From Halovenus sp. (GTDB lineage Archaea > Halobacteriota > Halobacteria > Halobacteriales > Haloarculaceae), in assembly GCA_003551265.1 (NCBI GenBank), contig PUMG01000255.1, positions 1 through 15,512 of the forward strand: a stretch of DNA of 15,512 bases, read 5' to 3'. Positions 1-6,652 of this stretch are shown piece by piece (the stretch's first letter is position 1; every line of letters begins with the position of its first letter). A program made the translations under genes and the position numbers. Under the pieces are notes generated by a model. That model was not told the origin of the DNA and did no database searches. It saw nothing but the letters and a program-made list of their open reading frames with translations.

Positions 1-900
1 GCCGGGATGACTGGCCAGTCCCGGATAGTACACCGTCTCGATGTCCGGATGCTCGTCGAGTCGTTCGGCGAGCGTTCGGGCGTTCGCGCAGTGACGATCC
101 ATCCGGACTGGCAGCGTCTTCGTGCCACGGAGCACCAGAAAGCAGGTGAACGGATCCGGCGTGGCTCCGACGCTGTTCTGGTAGAACCCGAACTGCTCGT
201 CGAGTTCGGCGTCGTCAGTGACGAGCGCACCGCCGACGACGTCGGAGTGACCGCCCAGATACTTCGTCAGCGAGTGTGAGACGATGTCAGCGCCGTGTTC
301 GAGGGGGCGCTGCAGATACGGCGTCGCGAACGTGTTGTCGACGGCACACAGCGCACCGTGTTCGTGAGCGAGGTCAGCGAGCGCCTCGATGTCGTTGATG
401 CGCATCAGCGGATTTGTCGGTGTCTCCACCCACAGCAGTTCGGTCTCCGGCCGAAACGCCGCGGCCACAGCGTCGTGGTCGGTGGTCTCGACGAAGGTGA
501 ACGAGAGGTCGTAATCCTCGTAGACCTGCCGAAACAGACGGTGTGTCCCGCCGTAGACGTCGTTTCCGGCGATAACGTGGTCTCCCGACTCGAGGAGGTT
601 CAACACCGTGTTTATCGAAGCCATCCCGCTGGCGAACGCACGTCCGTACCCGCCTCCTTCGAGCGCGGCAAGATTGCGTTCGAGCGCCGTCCGTGTCGGA
701 TTCCCCGTCCGGGAGTACTCGTAGCCCCGGTCTTCACCCGGTGCATCCTGAACGTACGTCGAGGTCGCAAAAATCGGCGGCATAATCGCACCGGTCGCCT
801 CATCTGGAGACTGTCCGGCGTGGATGCTGTTCGTCTCGAAACGCCGGTCGTGTCCGTGCTGTTCGTCTGTCGTTGATGTCGATTGATTGTTCTGTGTCAT
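1..900 (-). CDS. Cystathionine gamma-synthase/gamma-lyase family PLP enzyme (3' end cut by window edge)
   Basis: PLP-dependent fold-type I enzyme of the Cys/Met metabolism family, which forms or cleaves cystathionine in the cytoplasm. The 300 visible residues show the family landmarks in order: YSRTGNPTR at about 62-70 (phosphate/PLP contacts), SGMAS at 91-95, ETPTNP at 159-164, VDNTFATP at 187-194 with the PLP-ring Asp188, and [13 protein letters not shown] with the Schiff-base Lys213. The family is usually about 380-400 residues, so roughly 80-100 C-terminal residues lie beyond the left edge. The ATG at 900 overlaps the stop of the upstream cysteine synthase-like gene as ATGA, so the two are almost certainly cotranscribed and translationally coupled. 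A GAGGAG stretch lies 14 nt or so upstream. The residues that separate synthase from lyase are in the missing part; pairing with the upstream gene leads me to favour gamma-lyase (reverse transsulfuration), but this is inference. Confidence 0.93.
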   Translation of the reverse strand, partial: MTQNNQSTSTTDEQHGHDRRFETNSIHAGQSPDEATGAIMPPIFATSTYVQDAPGEDRGYEYSRTGNPTRTALERNLAALEGGGYGRAFASGMASINTVLNLLESGDHVIAGNDVYGGTHRLFRQVYEDYDLSFTFVETTDHDAVAAAFRPETELLWVETPTNPLMRINDIEALADLAHEHGALCAVDNTFATPYLQRPLEHGADIVSHSLTKYLGGHSDVVGGALVTDDAELDEQFGFYQNSVGATPDPFTCFLVLRGTKTLPVRMDRHCANARTLAERLDEHPDIETVYYPGLASHPG

Positions 901-1883
901 GTGTCGTCAACCCACTCCTCGTAGCTATCGTAGATGCCTTTCGACAGGTAGCGTTCGCTGGAGTCGGGAAAGACAGTCACGACCGTCTCGTGAGGCACAT
1001 CGAGCGTGCCAGCAGCGATACGCTCTGCAACGTCGAGTGCGGCCACGCTTGCTGCACCTGCACTGGAGGCGACCAGATGTCCCTCCTCGCGGGCGAGACG
1101 TTTCAACTCCACCTGAGCGTCTCTGTCGCTCACCTGTCTGACCTCGTCGACGAGTTCCGGGTCGTAGAGTTCGTTCGTCGCCAGGTTGCTGGTCCCGATT
1201 CCCTCGATGTTGTACTCGTGCTGTTCGACCTCGCCCCCGGCCGTTCTGGCGAACAGCGAGCCTTCGGGTTCGACTGCCGTGATGTGAGCGTCTGGCTGTC
1301 TGTCGAGGACGTACCGAGCGACGCCCATCAGCGTCCCTGCCGTTCCACATCCTGCGACAACCGCGCCAACCTCACCGTCGAGCGCCTCCCATATCTCCGG
1401 CCCGGTCGTCTGCTCGTGCGCGTCGGCGTTGAGCGGCGATGCGAACTGCTGGGGAACGACAGCGTTGTCCATGTCGTCCGCGAGTTCGTGAGCGTGTTCG
1501 ATCGCTCGTGTCATCCCCTCTTCTGTCGGGGTGTTCACGACCGTCGCCCCGAGCGCACGCATGAGAATTTGCTTCTCCACGCTGAACTTCTCGGGAACGA
1601 CGAACATCGCGTCGACGTCGAACTGCGTCGCTGCAAGCGCAATGCCGATACCTGTGTTCCCGGCTGTCGGTTCGATGACCGTCCCGCCCGGGTGGATATC
1701 GCCGCGTTCGAGGTGCTGTTCGACCAGGTACACCCCGAGACGGTCTTTCACACTCGCCCCTGGATTAAACGACTCCAGCTTCGCGTACACAGGCACGTCG
1801 GCCGGACTCGCCTGAACGCGAACGAGCGGCGTCTCTCCAACAGCGTCGAGAACAGAATCCAGTGGTTCACTGTGTGTCGTCAT
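897..1883 (-). CDS. PLP-dependent cysteine synthase / cystathionine beta-synthase family enzyme (MccA-like)
   Basis: Fold-type II PLP enzyme of 328 residues, full length for the catalytic core and without C-terminal CBS domains. It should join a serine-derived aminoacrylate with sulfide or homocysteine to give cysteine or cystathionine. Visible motifs: NPGASVKDR with the PLP Lys46, PTAGNTGIG at 72-80 (substrate-binding loop), the glycine-rich phosphate cradle GCGTAGT at 178-184, EGIG at 227-230 and PDSSERYLS at 306-314. Typical CysK proteins have TSGNTG; the PTAGNTG loop and the VPEKFSVEKQ segment at 96-105 are closer to what I recall of the Bacillus MccA (YrhA) cystathionine beta-synthase. 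The ATG at 1883 gives the expected N-terminus; no convincing TATA or SD is visible. It overlaps the downstream cystathionine gamma-family gene by 4 nt. The substrate (O-acetylserine, O-phosphoserine or serine) cannot be read from the sequence. Confidence 0.93.
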   Translation of the reverse strand: MTTHSEPLDSVLDAVGETPLVRVQASPADVPVYAKLESFNPGASVKDRLGVYLVEQHLERGDIHPGGTVIEPTAGNTGIGIALAATQFDVDAMFVVPEKFSVEKQILMRALGATVVNTPTEEGMTRAIEHAHELADDMDNAVVPQQFASPLNADAHEQTTGPEIWEALDGEVGAVVAGCGTAGTLMGVARYVLDRQPDAHITAVEPEGSLFARTAGGEVEQHEYNIEGIGTSNLATNELYDPELVDEVRQVSDRDAQVELKRLAREEGHLVASSAGAASVAALDVAERIAAGTLDVPHETVVTVFPDSSERYLSKGIYDSYEEWVDDT

Positions 1884-2124
1884 CGTTCTCTCGGGTCGTT
1901 TTTTCCGGTGTCACTCCTGGTACCCATGGGTAGACAGTCGCGTTGCCCCAGGCTTAGAACTGTCCTTTCCGGCCGGCTGACGAGCACTGTGAAACGGCGA
2001 ACGGCTCTTGCCTAATCTAGTGAAGAAACGAGTATTGTTTTGATAGTGACACTGTTTGGCGTGTAAGATGCACAGCGCGAATGTGGCACGAACTGATTTC
2101 TCACTCGAAGCCTGAACTAGGGTT

Positions 2125-2619
2125 GTGTCCGAAAATCAGTTCACCTATGAGTCGATTGGGGAAATCCGAACGCCTTTCGAATCACCAGATGGAATGCCAA
2201 TCCAACCGGTCGGAGATGCTGCTGATGAAGGGGTTGTCGAGCTCAAAGAGGCCTACGCGGATGGATTAAAAGATCTCGATGGATTCACCCACTGTATTTT
2301 GTTGTATCACTTTCATGCGTCTGACGATGCTGCTCCTCTGGAGGTTGAGCCATTTCTCGATGACGAACCGCGTGGTGTCTTTGCGACGCGAGCGCCTCAG
2401 CGTCCGAATCCAATCGGCCTCTCTGTTGTCGAGATAGGGTCCATCGCAGATGGAAACGTAACTGTCAACGGAATCGATGTCGTCGACCAGACCCCGTTGC
2501 TGGATATCAAGCCATTCGTTCCCAAATTTGACGTTCCATCTGACACGGATACTGGGTGGCTCACTGCCTCAAAGTCAACAATTCAATCAAAACAAGCTGA
2601 CGAACGATTTGTTCGATAG
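2125..2619 (+). CDS. trmO: TrmO-family tRNA (N6-threonylcarbamoyladenosine-37) methyltransferase
   Basis: A 164-residue protein of the TsaA/TrmO (UPF0066) family. Characterised members use S-adenosylmethionine to methylate the t6A base next to the anticodon of certain tRNAs. The protein is a single TrmO-like beta-barrel domain. The signature TRAPQRPNPIGLS sits at 88-100 and the downstream DQTPLLDIKPFVPKFD block at 121-136; the acidic EVEPFLDDEPRGVF segment lies just before the signature. The start is GTG at 2125, the only start that gives the usual N-terminus (YESIGEIRTPF). No strong promoter is evident; GATTTC at 2095-2100 is at a suitable distance but weak. GC is visibly lower than in neighbouring genes (about 50% in sampled stretches), with more A/T-ending codons. 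It stands alone, with the transposable element downstream in the opposite orientation. Confidence 0.9.
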   Translation: MSENQFTYESIGEIRTPFESPDGMPIQPVGDAADEGVVELKEAYADGLKDLDGFTHCILLYHFHASDDAAPLEVEPFLDDEPRGVFATRAPQRPNPIGLSVVEIGSIADGNVTVNGIDVVDQTPLLDIKPFVPKFDVPSDTDTGWLTASKSTIQSKQADERFVR

Positions 2620-2858
2620 ATTCACGCTCTGTATCGTTCGCTCCACTGACATACGCCTACACAAACCATCACCAAGAGAGTGATGCATACAGGACGCGAG
2701 TCTTGCAGGGAGACTGGTCTGAGTGAGCCAATCAGAGTCGATAGATGGCGGCGGCACACTGACACTCGGTAGCAAGCGGTATCTACAGGTGGAGCAGGCC
2801 GAGTGCCTCGGGGTCGTCCAGAGACCTGCGGGTCGCGCCGTGGCAGTTATCAGCGCAT

Positions 2859-3040
2859 GTCAACAACCCCGACCTCAAGGGTCGGGGCTTGTCAGTGAAC
2901 TCCCGCTCTGCCGCTGTTAAGCGGAGGCGTTGAAATCGCCGTTCGCGTTCACCGTTCCTGACTTCAGGGCTAGTTGACTGGTAGCCCGTCCAGAACCAGA
3001 CTTGAGCCAGTTCTGGACAAGACGCCACGCGACGTTCCGT
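2859..3040 (-). ncRNA. Candidate omega RNA (reRNA/sotRNA) overlapping the tnpB 3' end
   Basis: Inferred from family knowledge. TnpB nucleases use an RNA made from the 3' part of their own gene plus the element's right end, followed by a guide copied from flanking DNA. Sense overlapping transcripts from IS1341-type genes have been reported in Halobacterium salinarum. What the sequence shows here is a 3' coding end, a 30-nt spacer after the stop and a strong GC-rich hairpin at 2887-2867, followed on the minus strand by TTGTTGAC. The guide would begin near 2858 and run leftward. The 5' limit is arbitrary; I see no separate promoter for it. Confidence 0.45.
2867..2887. repeat. Right-end hairpin of the TnpB element, copy 1
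   Basis: Perfect stem of 8 bp (CCCCGACC at 2867-2874, GGTCGGGG at 2880-2887) around a TCAAG loop. All 21 bases are identical to the copy at 4237-4257 and the flanks differ on both sides, so the identity ends exactly at the hairpin. It lies 30 nt beyond the tnpB stop, the position of the right-end hairpin in IS605-family elements and of the terminal hairpin of omega RNAs. Confidence 0.85.
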
Positions 3041-4134
3041 GCCGCATTGTAATCCGCGTGGAGTTCCTTCCCACACTTCAGACACTCGAACTCGTCGCCA
3101 CCACGGTTGTCCTCGTGGGTGAACCCACACTCACCGTGACTACACCGTTGGGACGTGTACTGTGGAGCGACGGTATCCACTTCGATACCGTGTTCCTCGG
3201 CCTTGTACTCGACCTGTCGCTGGAGTTCTCTGAACGCCCACTGCTGGAACTTGGAAGCGTTCGAGATGCGCGTCCAGATGTATTTCAACCGCTCGAACGC
3301 GATGTGCGTACACTCGTTCTCAACGGCCTCTCGAACGATGCCGTTCGACACGGCGTGTAGGCGATGACGACTCCACTCGGCAAACCTGTCACCAATTGAC
3401 AGGATGGTGAGGTGTGCCGGGCGCGTGCCCGTCTGTTGCAGGTTTCCACGACGGCGTTCGTACTCGTCGCGCTTGTGATTGAGTTTGTCAGCATTTCCGA
3501 GGAACGCTCCCGTGCTGGTAACGGCGAGGTAGCCATCCACGTTGAGGTCAACGCCGAGAACCACTCCGTTCTCGGGCTGCTCATCAGTAACAGGTTCAAC
3601 GTCTTTCTCAACGGCAACGTGGAGGTAGTATTCACCGTCACGCTTGTGGAGCGTTGCTTCTCGTTTCTCCCACTCGTCCTCGTTCCAATACTCCTCGAAC
3701 GGCGTTCCTTCGTCATCGTGTGGGAAGACGTATTCAGCGGTCACGCGGTCGCCAGTGGTGGCGAGCGTCACGTGGTCGTCGTTGTACGTGATGGTACGCC
3801 CGTTGTACACGATGACGCTCCCCCGGAACTCGGGTTTGCTCGTGTTCTTATCGTCTTCGAGCAAGTCCTTACAGTTCCCAAGGGCGTCGGCAGCGAGGTT
3901 TCTGGCTGATTGGACGAGGCTGGATTGGAGATTGGTTTTCTCGCGGACTTCAGTGTATGTGGCTTTGTGAAGTTTGTTTTTGGCTTTGATGAGGTGGTCT
4001 GGGTTGTCACTCCACCCATAGTCTGTAACGTGTTGGGCGGCTTGGCGGAACTCCTCGAAGGTCTCGTCAACATCCGAGTGTCGTGACTCGGGGATGTTGA
4101 GCTTGACTTGGATGTTCCTGACCACCTCTGCCAT
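2917..4134 (-). CDS. tnpB: TnpB (IS1341-type OrfB), RNA-guided RuvC-like endonuclease
   Basis: A 405-residue TnpB, normal in length and apparently intact. Known TnpB proteins are guided by an omega RNA to cut DNA next to a short motif and promote retention of their element; they are relatives of Cas12 nucleases. The N-terminal helical/wedge region covers about 1-190. RuvC-I is GVDLNVDGYLAVT with Asp196, RuvC-II is IAFERL with Glu281, and RuvC-III is HADYNAARNV with Asp361, so all three catalytic acids are present. A zinc ribbon lies between RuvC-II and RuvC-III with Cys331, Cys336, Cys351 and Cys354; the first pair is spaced by four residues (CSHGEC) rather than two. TSQR just before it is the usual family sequence. 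The ATG at 4134 is preceded by ATTAAATAGT (4163-4154), a good TATA box for a nearly leaderless transcript. No tnpA neighbour is present. Confidence 0.96.
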   Translation of the reverse strand: MAEVVRNIQVKLNIPESRHSDVDETFEEFRQAAQHVTDYGWSDNPDHLIKAKNKLHKATYTEVREKTNLQSSLVQSARNLAADALGNCKDLLEDDKNTSKPEFRGSVIVYNGRTITYNDDHVTLATTGDRVTAEYVFPHDDEGTPFEEYWNEDEWEKREATLHKRDGEYYLHVAVEKDVEPVTDEQPENGVVLGVDLNVDGYLAVTSTGAFLGNADKLNHKRDEYERRRGNLQQTGTRPAHLTILSIGDRFAEWSRHRLHAVSNGIVREAVENECTHIAFERLKYIWTRISNASKFQQWAFRELQRQVEYKAEEHGIEVDTVAPQYTSQRCSHGECGFTHEDNRGGDEFECLKCGKELHADYNAARNVAWRLVQNWLKSGSGRATSQLALKSGTVNANGDFNASA

Positions 4135-4153
4135 ACTTCATTAGATGCCATAG

Positions 4154-4163
4154 AACTATTTAA
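4154..4163 (-). promoter_or_regulatory. TATA box for tnpB
   Basis: Minus-strand ATTAAATAGT, the most AT-rich stretch in the element, is centred about 25 nt upstream of the tnpB ATG at 4134. This is the spacing expected of an archaeal TATA box giving a leaderless or nearly leaderless mRNA. Confidence 0.6.
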
Positions 4164-4236
4164 TGGTTGTGGTTGGTAGCGTGGGGGAGTTGGCCGTGCT
4201 GTGAGACGTGGTGGTATCCCCAAGTGTCGGCTTCCT

Positions 4237-4257
4237 CCCCGACCTCAAGGGTCGGGG
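4237..4257. repeat. Left-end hairpin of the TnpB element, copy 2
   Basis: Same 8-bp stem and TCAAG loop as at 2867-2887 (arms 4237-4244 and 4250-4257), in the same orientation. It lies about 100 nt upstream of the tnpB start, where the left-end subterminal palindrome is expected. Confidence 0.85.
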
Positions 4258-4376
4258 TATCCGCCTCGACCGCTGATGAAGTCTGGTCTCCCCTTGATAC
4301 ATAAGCAGAAGCTCCGACTGGAACTCCAGTTGACAGCAAGAGATTGGAGATCTCCGGCCGCAAAGAGACCGACGTG

Positions 4377-4384
4377 CCTATACA
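4377..4384 (+). promoter_or_regulatory. Possible TATA box for the M23-like gene
   Basis: CCTATACA is centred 27 nt before the ATG at 4407, fitting a leaderless start. A second AT-rich stretch, GATACATAAG at 4296-4305, could instead give an mRNA with a leader carrying the GGTGAGG ribosome-binding sequence at 4397-4403. The two alternatives cannot be separated by eye. Confidence 0.4.
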
Positions 4385-4406
4385 GCCATCCACGAAGGTG
4401 AGGACG

Positions 4407-5237
4407 ATGGCAGTGTCCCTCGACAGTGAAACCCTCTTTCAGTACCGGCAGTTCACGCTGTACAACTCGCCGTACGTCGCACACGACCACGGCTGTGCCA
4501 TCGACCTCTATCCCGACGGTGAAACCGCACCGTCGCCGGTTTCGGGTGAGGTGGTCGAGACACGAACCGTGAAAGCTCCGCCACAGCCCTACGCCCCAGC
4601 GCACGACCACCTGATTCTCATCGACACAGGCCCTTACGTGGCTCGCATACTCCACGTCGACCCGGGTGTGGAAACGGGCGATTCTGTCGACATCGGCGAC
4701 TCTCTCGGAACGCTCGTGCGAGCCGGTTTTTTCGCCCCGTGGGTGGCGAACCACATTCACCTCGGCTTTCGCGAACACGACACGAATCTGGTCCGTGCTT
4801 CAGGCTCACTCCCGGTTTCGGTCGACACCGACATCGAGGGACTGGAGTGGGATGGCACCGGGACGGTGGTCGAAACCGGCGAGACGTGGGCCCGCCTCGA
4901 CAGACCGGTTCATCCCAGTCCCGGCACAGCGTTCGTCGGACTGGCGAGCGACGGCGGCGTTCTCGATGGAGGGTTCCCACACTACGGCCGGGGTGGGCTG
5001 CTCGGGGATGGAACGGACGCGGAAATTGCAGGGACAGAGATTGGGACGGTTTCGGGGCGCGATGTGACCTGGTACGAGGCGACTGTCGAGGCGAACGGAC
5101 AGCCAGTGACTGGGCTCTCGTTGACCTGTGGCCGGGACCGATTCGGCATCAAACTCGTCGGTGACGACGTGTCTCTGGACGTTGGTGAAGTGGTCGACGT
5201 GACTATCCACATCGAGCCTGCCGGTCGAAGCACATAA
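4407..5237 (+). CDS. M23/LytM-like duplicated-hybrid domain protein of unknown function
   Basis: A 276-residue protein whose residues 20-125 read like an M23 (LytM/lysostaphin) domain. AHDHGCAIDLYP at 25-36 sits where these enzymes have their HxxxD zinc motif, followed by APSPVSGEVV (41-50), ILHVDPG with His83 (like the YxHL strand), VETGDSVDIGDSLGTL (88-103, like VxxGDxVxxGQxIG) and NHIHLGF at 115-121, like the HxH motif. The first motif has one extra residue (H28-x4-D33), so zinc binding is uncertain. AHDH also recurs at 65-68. Residues 145-276 look beta-rich and I do not recognise them. There is no signal peptide or membrane segment, so it is probably cytoplasmic. The frame is open 63 nt further upstream, but the ATG at 4407 has GGTGAGG just before it and a TATA-like box at -27. 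It is first of three tightly spaced genes. Archaea lack murein, so a classic peptidoglycan hydrolase role is unlikely. Confidence 0.75.
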   Translation: MAVSLDSETLFQYRQFTLYNSPYVAHDHGCAIDLYPDGETAPSPVSGEVVETRTVKAPPQPYAPAHDHLILIDTGPYVARILHVDPGVETGDSVDIGDSLGTLVRAGFFAPWVANHIHLGFREHDTNLVRASGSLPVSVDTDIEGLEWDGTGTVVETGETWARLDRPVHPSPGTAFVGLASDGGVLDGGFPHYGRGGLLGDGTDAEIAGTEIGTVSGRDVTWYEATVEANGQPVTGLSLTCGRDRFGIKLVGDDVSLDVGEVVDVTIHIEPAGRST

Positions 5238-5264
5238 TGGCTGGCTACTCCCACTCTGGAGACA

Positions 5265-5927
5265 ATGACTGAGAGACTGGACAGCGACCCACGGGAGACG
5301 CCGCTCTCGCGACGACAGCTTCTGGGTGCTGTCGGTGTCGGCGTCGCGGGCGGTGGGGCTGGCTCGCTCTGGCTAGGTGAGCCACCGGAATCGCCGGGTG
5401 AGGACCCGTCACCACCTGAAGTGACCGACCTCGAATCGGGAGTTTCCGAGTCAGCGCATCCCTACGCTGTGTGGCAGTACCACTACGACAGAGACGCAGA
5501 GAGTGACAGCCTCTCGGTCGCCTCACCGATTAACGTCGTCTTTCCACTCGACGACGCCCGCTTCGAGGACGTTACCGCGGTGTTCGAGAACGCACGCTGG
5601 ACAGATTCGTTGCTGGAGTACACGCTCTGGGCGTGGGACCGCGAGAACGAGCGGTATCGACGGCCTCACTGGAGCGCAGCGGAGACGTTCTTCGGACTCG
5701 GCGGACGCCTGCACGTCAGGGCCTGGCACTTCGAGGGGACAGTGTCGATACAGGCACACGTCGACTCGGCGGTGGTCCCGAGACACGTCGTCACCTCCTA
5801 CGCGGATGGGCGTGCTGCGGTCGAGACGCTGTTCGAGGATGCTGGCTGGACCACTGGGGAGACCCTCGACCTCGAAAACGATACCCCGCCCGACCACGAC
5901 GGTAACGCGAGCGTGATTCGACGATGA
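5265..5927 (+). CDS. Tat-signal exported protein of unknown function
   Basis: A 220-residue protein, not recognised with confidence. The N-terminus has a twin-arginine signal: SRRQLLG at 15-21, then a Gly/Ala-rich hydrophobic stretch to about residue 37, so it should be exported folded by the Tat system. A Pro/Glu/Asp-rich linker (38-60) leads to a soluble domain with PINVVFPLDD at about 88-97, GGRLHVRAWHF at about 146-156 and RHVVTSYADG at about 173-182, ending in a PDHDGNASVIRR tail. The PINVVF / HVRAW / AGW pattern vaguely recalls LssY C-terminal-type domains, but I would not name it so. There is no lipobox Cys after the signal. The start at 5265 follows a GGAG and lies 27 nt after the M23-like gene. 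Its stop overlaps the next start as ATGA, so it is coupled to the membrane protein. Confidence 0.82.
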   Translation: MTERLDSDPRETPLSRRQLLGAVGVGVAGGGAGSLWLGEPPESPGEDPSPPEVTDLESGVSESAHPYAVWQYHYDRDAESDSLSVASPINVVFPLDDARFEDVTAVFENARWTDSLLEYTLWAWDRENERYRRPHWSAAETFFGLGGRLHVRAWHFEGTVSIQAHVDSAVVPRHVVTSYADGRAAVETLFEDAGWTTGETLDLENDTPPDHDGNASVIRR

Positions 5928-6595
5928 GTCGAGACAGCGGTAGTGTGCTGTCGTCGTTCTCTTTGCTGTCGTCGCTGTATCTGGGTCTTCGACAGCGGCG
6001 GACGCTCGTTGGTGTCGGGCTGGTGATTGCCCTGTTCGGGTCTCTCGTGCTCGCGACGTTCGTCCCCGAGTTCGTCCTGACCGACGACGAACAGCGCTTC
6101 GAACTCTGGGTGTTCAACGGCTTCCAGGGGGCGGTGTTGTTCGCAACGTTGCTCGCTGGTCCACTCGCCATCGTGTACGCGCTCTGGAACGGCGGCGTCG
6201 TACTGTCAGCTGTTATCCCGGCGGTGTCCGTTCTCACCGGACACCTCGTTGCAGGACACGGGGTTGTCACAATCGACCTCACGCTTGCGTTCGCCGCTGG
6301 GGGCTGTGCTGGCGTCGTGGCCACTGTCCGGACCTGGCAGTTTGCCGAACGCGCAGTCGACAACCCACGTTCGCTCGGTCTGTCACGCGTCCTGTTCGCT
6401 GGGATTGCGCTCTCTGTCGCCGGATTCTCGCTGAGTGCGCTCTCGCTGTGGCAACTCGTACAGACTGCCGGAGCGCACGTGACCATTGGTGTGTGGGTCA
6501 CGAGCGGACTGTTACTGGCGACGCTGTGTGGCTACCTCGTCGTATGCGTGCTCGTCGTTGTACCGGAGCGAATACGCGCTCTCGCGCTGTGGTGA
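5924..6595 (+). CDS. Six-helix integral membrane protein of unknown function
   Basis: A 223-residue hydrophobic protein with about six predicted transmembrane segments, near residues 28-47, 66-86, 90-110, 116-135, 155-178 and 186-213. A basic LRQRR (22-26) just before the first helix suggests a cytoplasmic N-terminus; with an even number of helices, the C-terminal PERIRALALW would then also be inside. An acidic loop TDDEQRFE (53-60) follows helix 1. I see no known transporter or enzyme motif. The ATG is embedded in the stop of the Tat-signal protein gene (ATGA at 5924-5927), which implies translational coupling and a shared function, perhaps as a membrane partner of the exported protein. It ends 48 nt from the convergent trxB gene. 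Confidence 0.82.
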   Translation: MSRDSGSVLSSFSLLSSLYLGLRQRRTLVGVGLVIALFGSLVLATFVPEFVLTDDEQRFELWVFNGFQGAVLFATLLAGPLAIVYALWNGGVVLSAVIPAVSVLTGHLVAGHGVVTIDLTLAFAAGGCAGVVATVRTWQFAERAVDNPRSLGLSRVLFAGIALSVAGFSLSALSLWQLVQTAGAHVTIGVWVTSGLLLATLCGYLVVCVLVVVPERIRALALW

Positions 6596-6609
6596 GATAT
6601 ACCGATCGA

Positions 6610-6652
6610 CGAACTGTCGTCAGTTCGGATACAAACGACGAGATCAGTCGTT
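6610..6652. terminator. Tandem hairpins between convergent genes
   Basis: Two perfect inverted repeats lie where the membrane-protein gene and trxB converge: CGAACTG/CAGTTCG with a TCGT loop (6610-6627), and AACGAC/GTCGTT with a 7-nt loop (6634-6652). The second overlaps the trxB stop codon. They could end transcripts from both sides, though no clear T tract follows either, so this is only suggestive. Confidence 0.4.

Larger units (their letters stand above)
2859..4262 (-). mobile_element. TnpB-only IS200/IS605-family element (IS1341 type), approximate ends
   Basis: One tnpB gene on the minus strand lies between two identical hairpins (2867-2887 and 4237-4257), as expected for the subterminal palindromes of IS200/IS605-family elements. 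No Y1 HUH transposase (tnpA) is present within or beside it, so it is IS1341-like and would need TnpA in trans to move. In the direction of tnpB, the left end is at about 4258-4265 and the right end at about 2859-2866, just after the right hairpin (minus strand GGGGTTGTTGAC). This family makes no target duplication, so exact ends cannot be fixed from one copy; the limits may be off by 10 bases or more. It occupies the space between trmO and the M23-like gene and does not obviously interrupt either. Confidence 0.75.

Noticed and set aside
873..2015. Long plus-strand open frame (about 380 codons) opposite the cysteine synthase-like gene
   Set aside because: It is antisense to a gene with all PLP-family motifs, its product is rich in Arg, Val and Cys and matches no family. 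High-GC haloarchaeal genes routinely leave the opposite strand open.
2666..2686. CATCAC/GTGATG inverted repeat downstream of trmO, as a terminator
   Set aside because: Six pairs with a 7-nt loop and no T run; easily expected by chance.
2723..2920. Plus-strand frame with GTG start running into the right-end hairpin
   Set aside because: Its last third simply reads through the IS end, the rest matches nothing I know, and no promoter or ribosome-binding site is visible.
4160..4393. Minus-strand frame of about 77 codons upstream of tnpB, considered as a tnpA remnant
   Set aside because: It has no HUH motif or catalytic Tyr context and spans the left-end hairpin; it looks like an open frame through the element's end.
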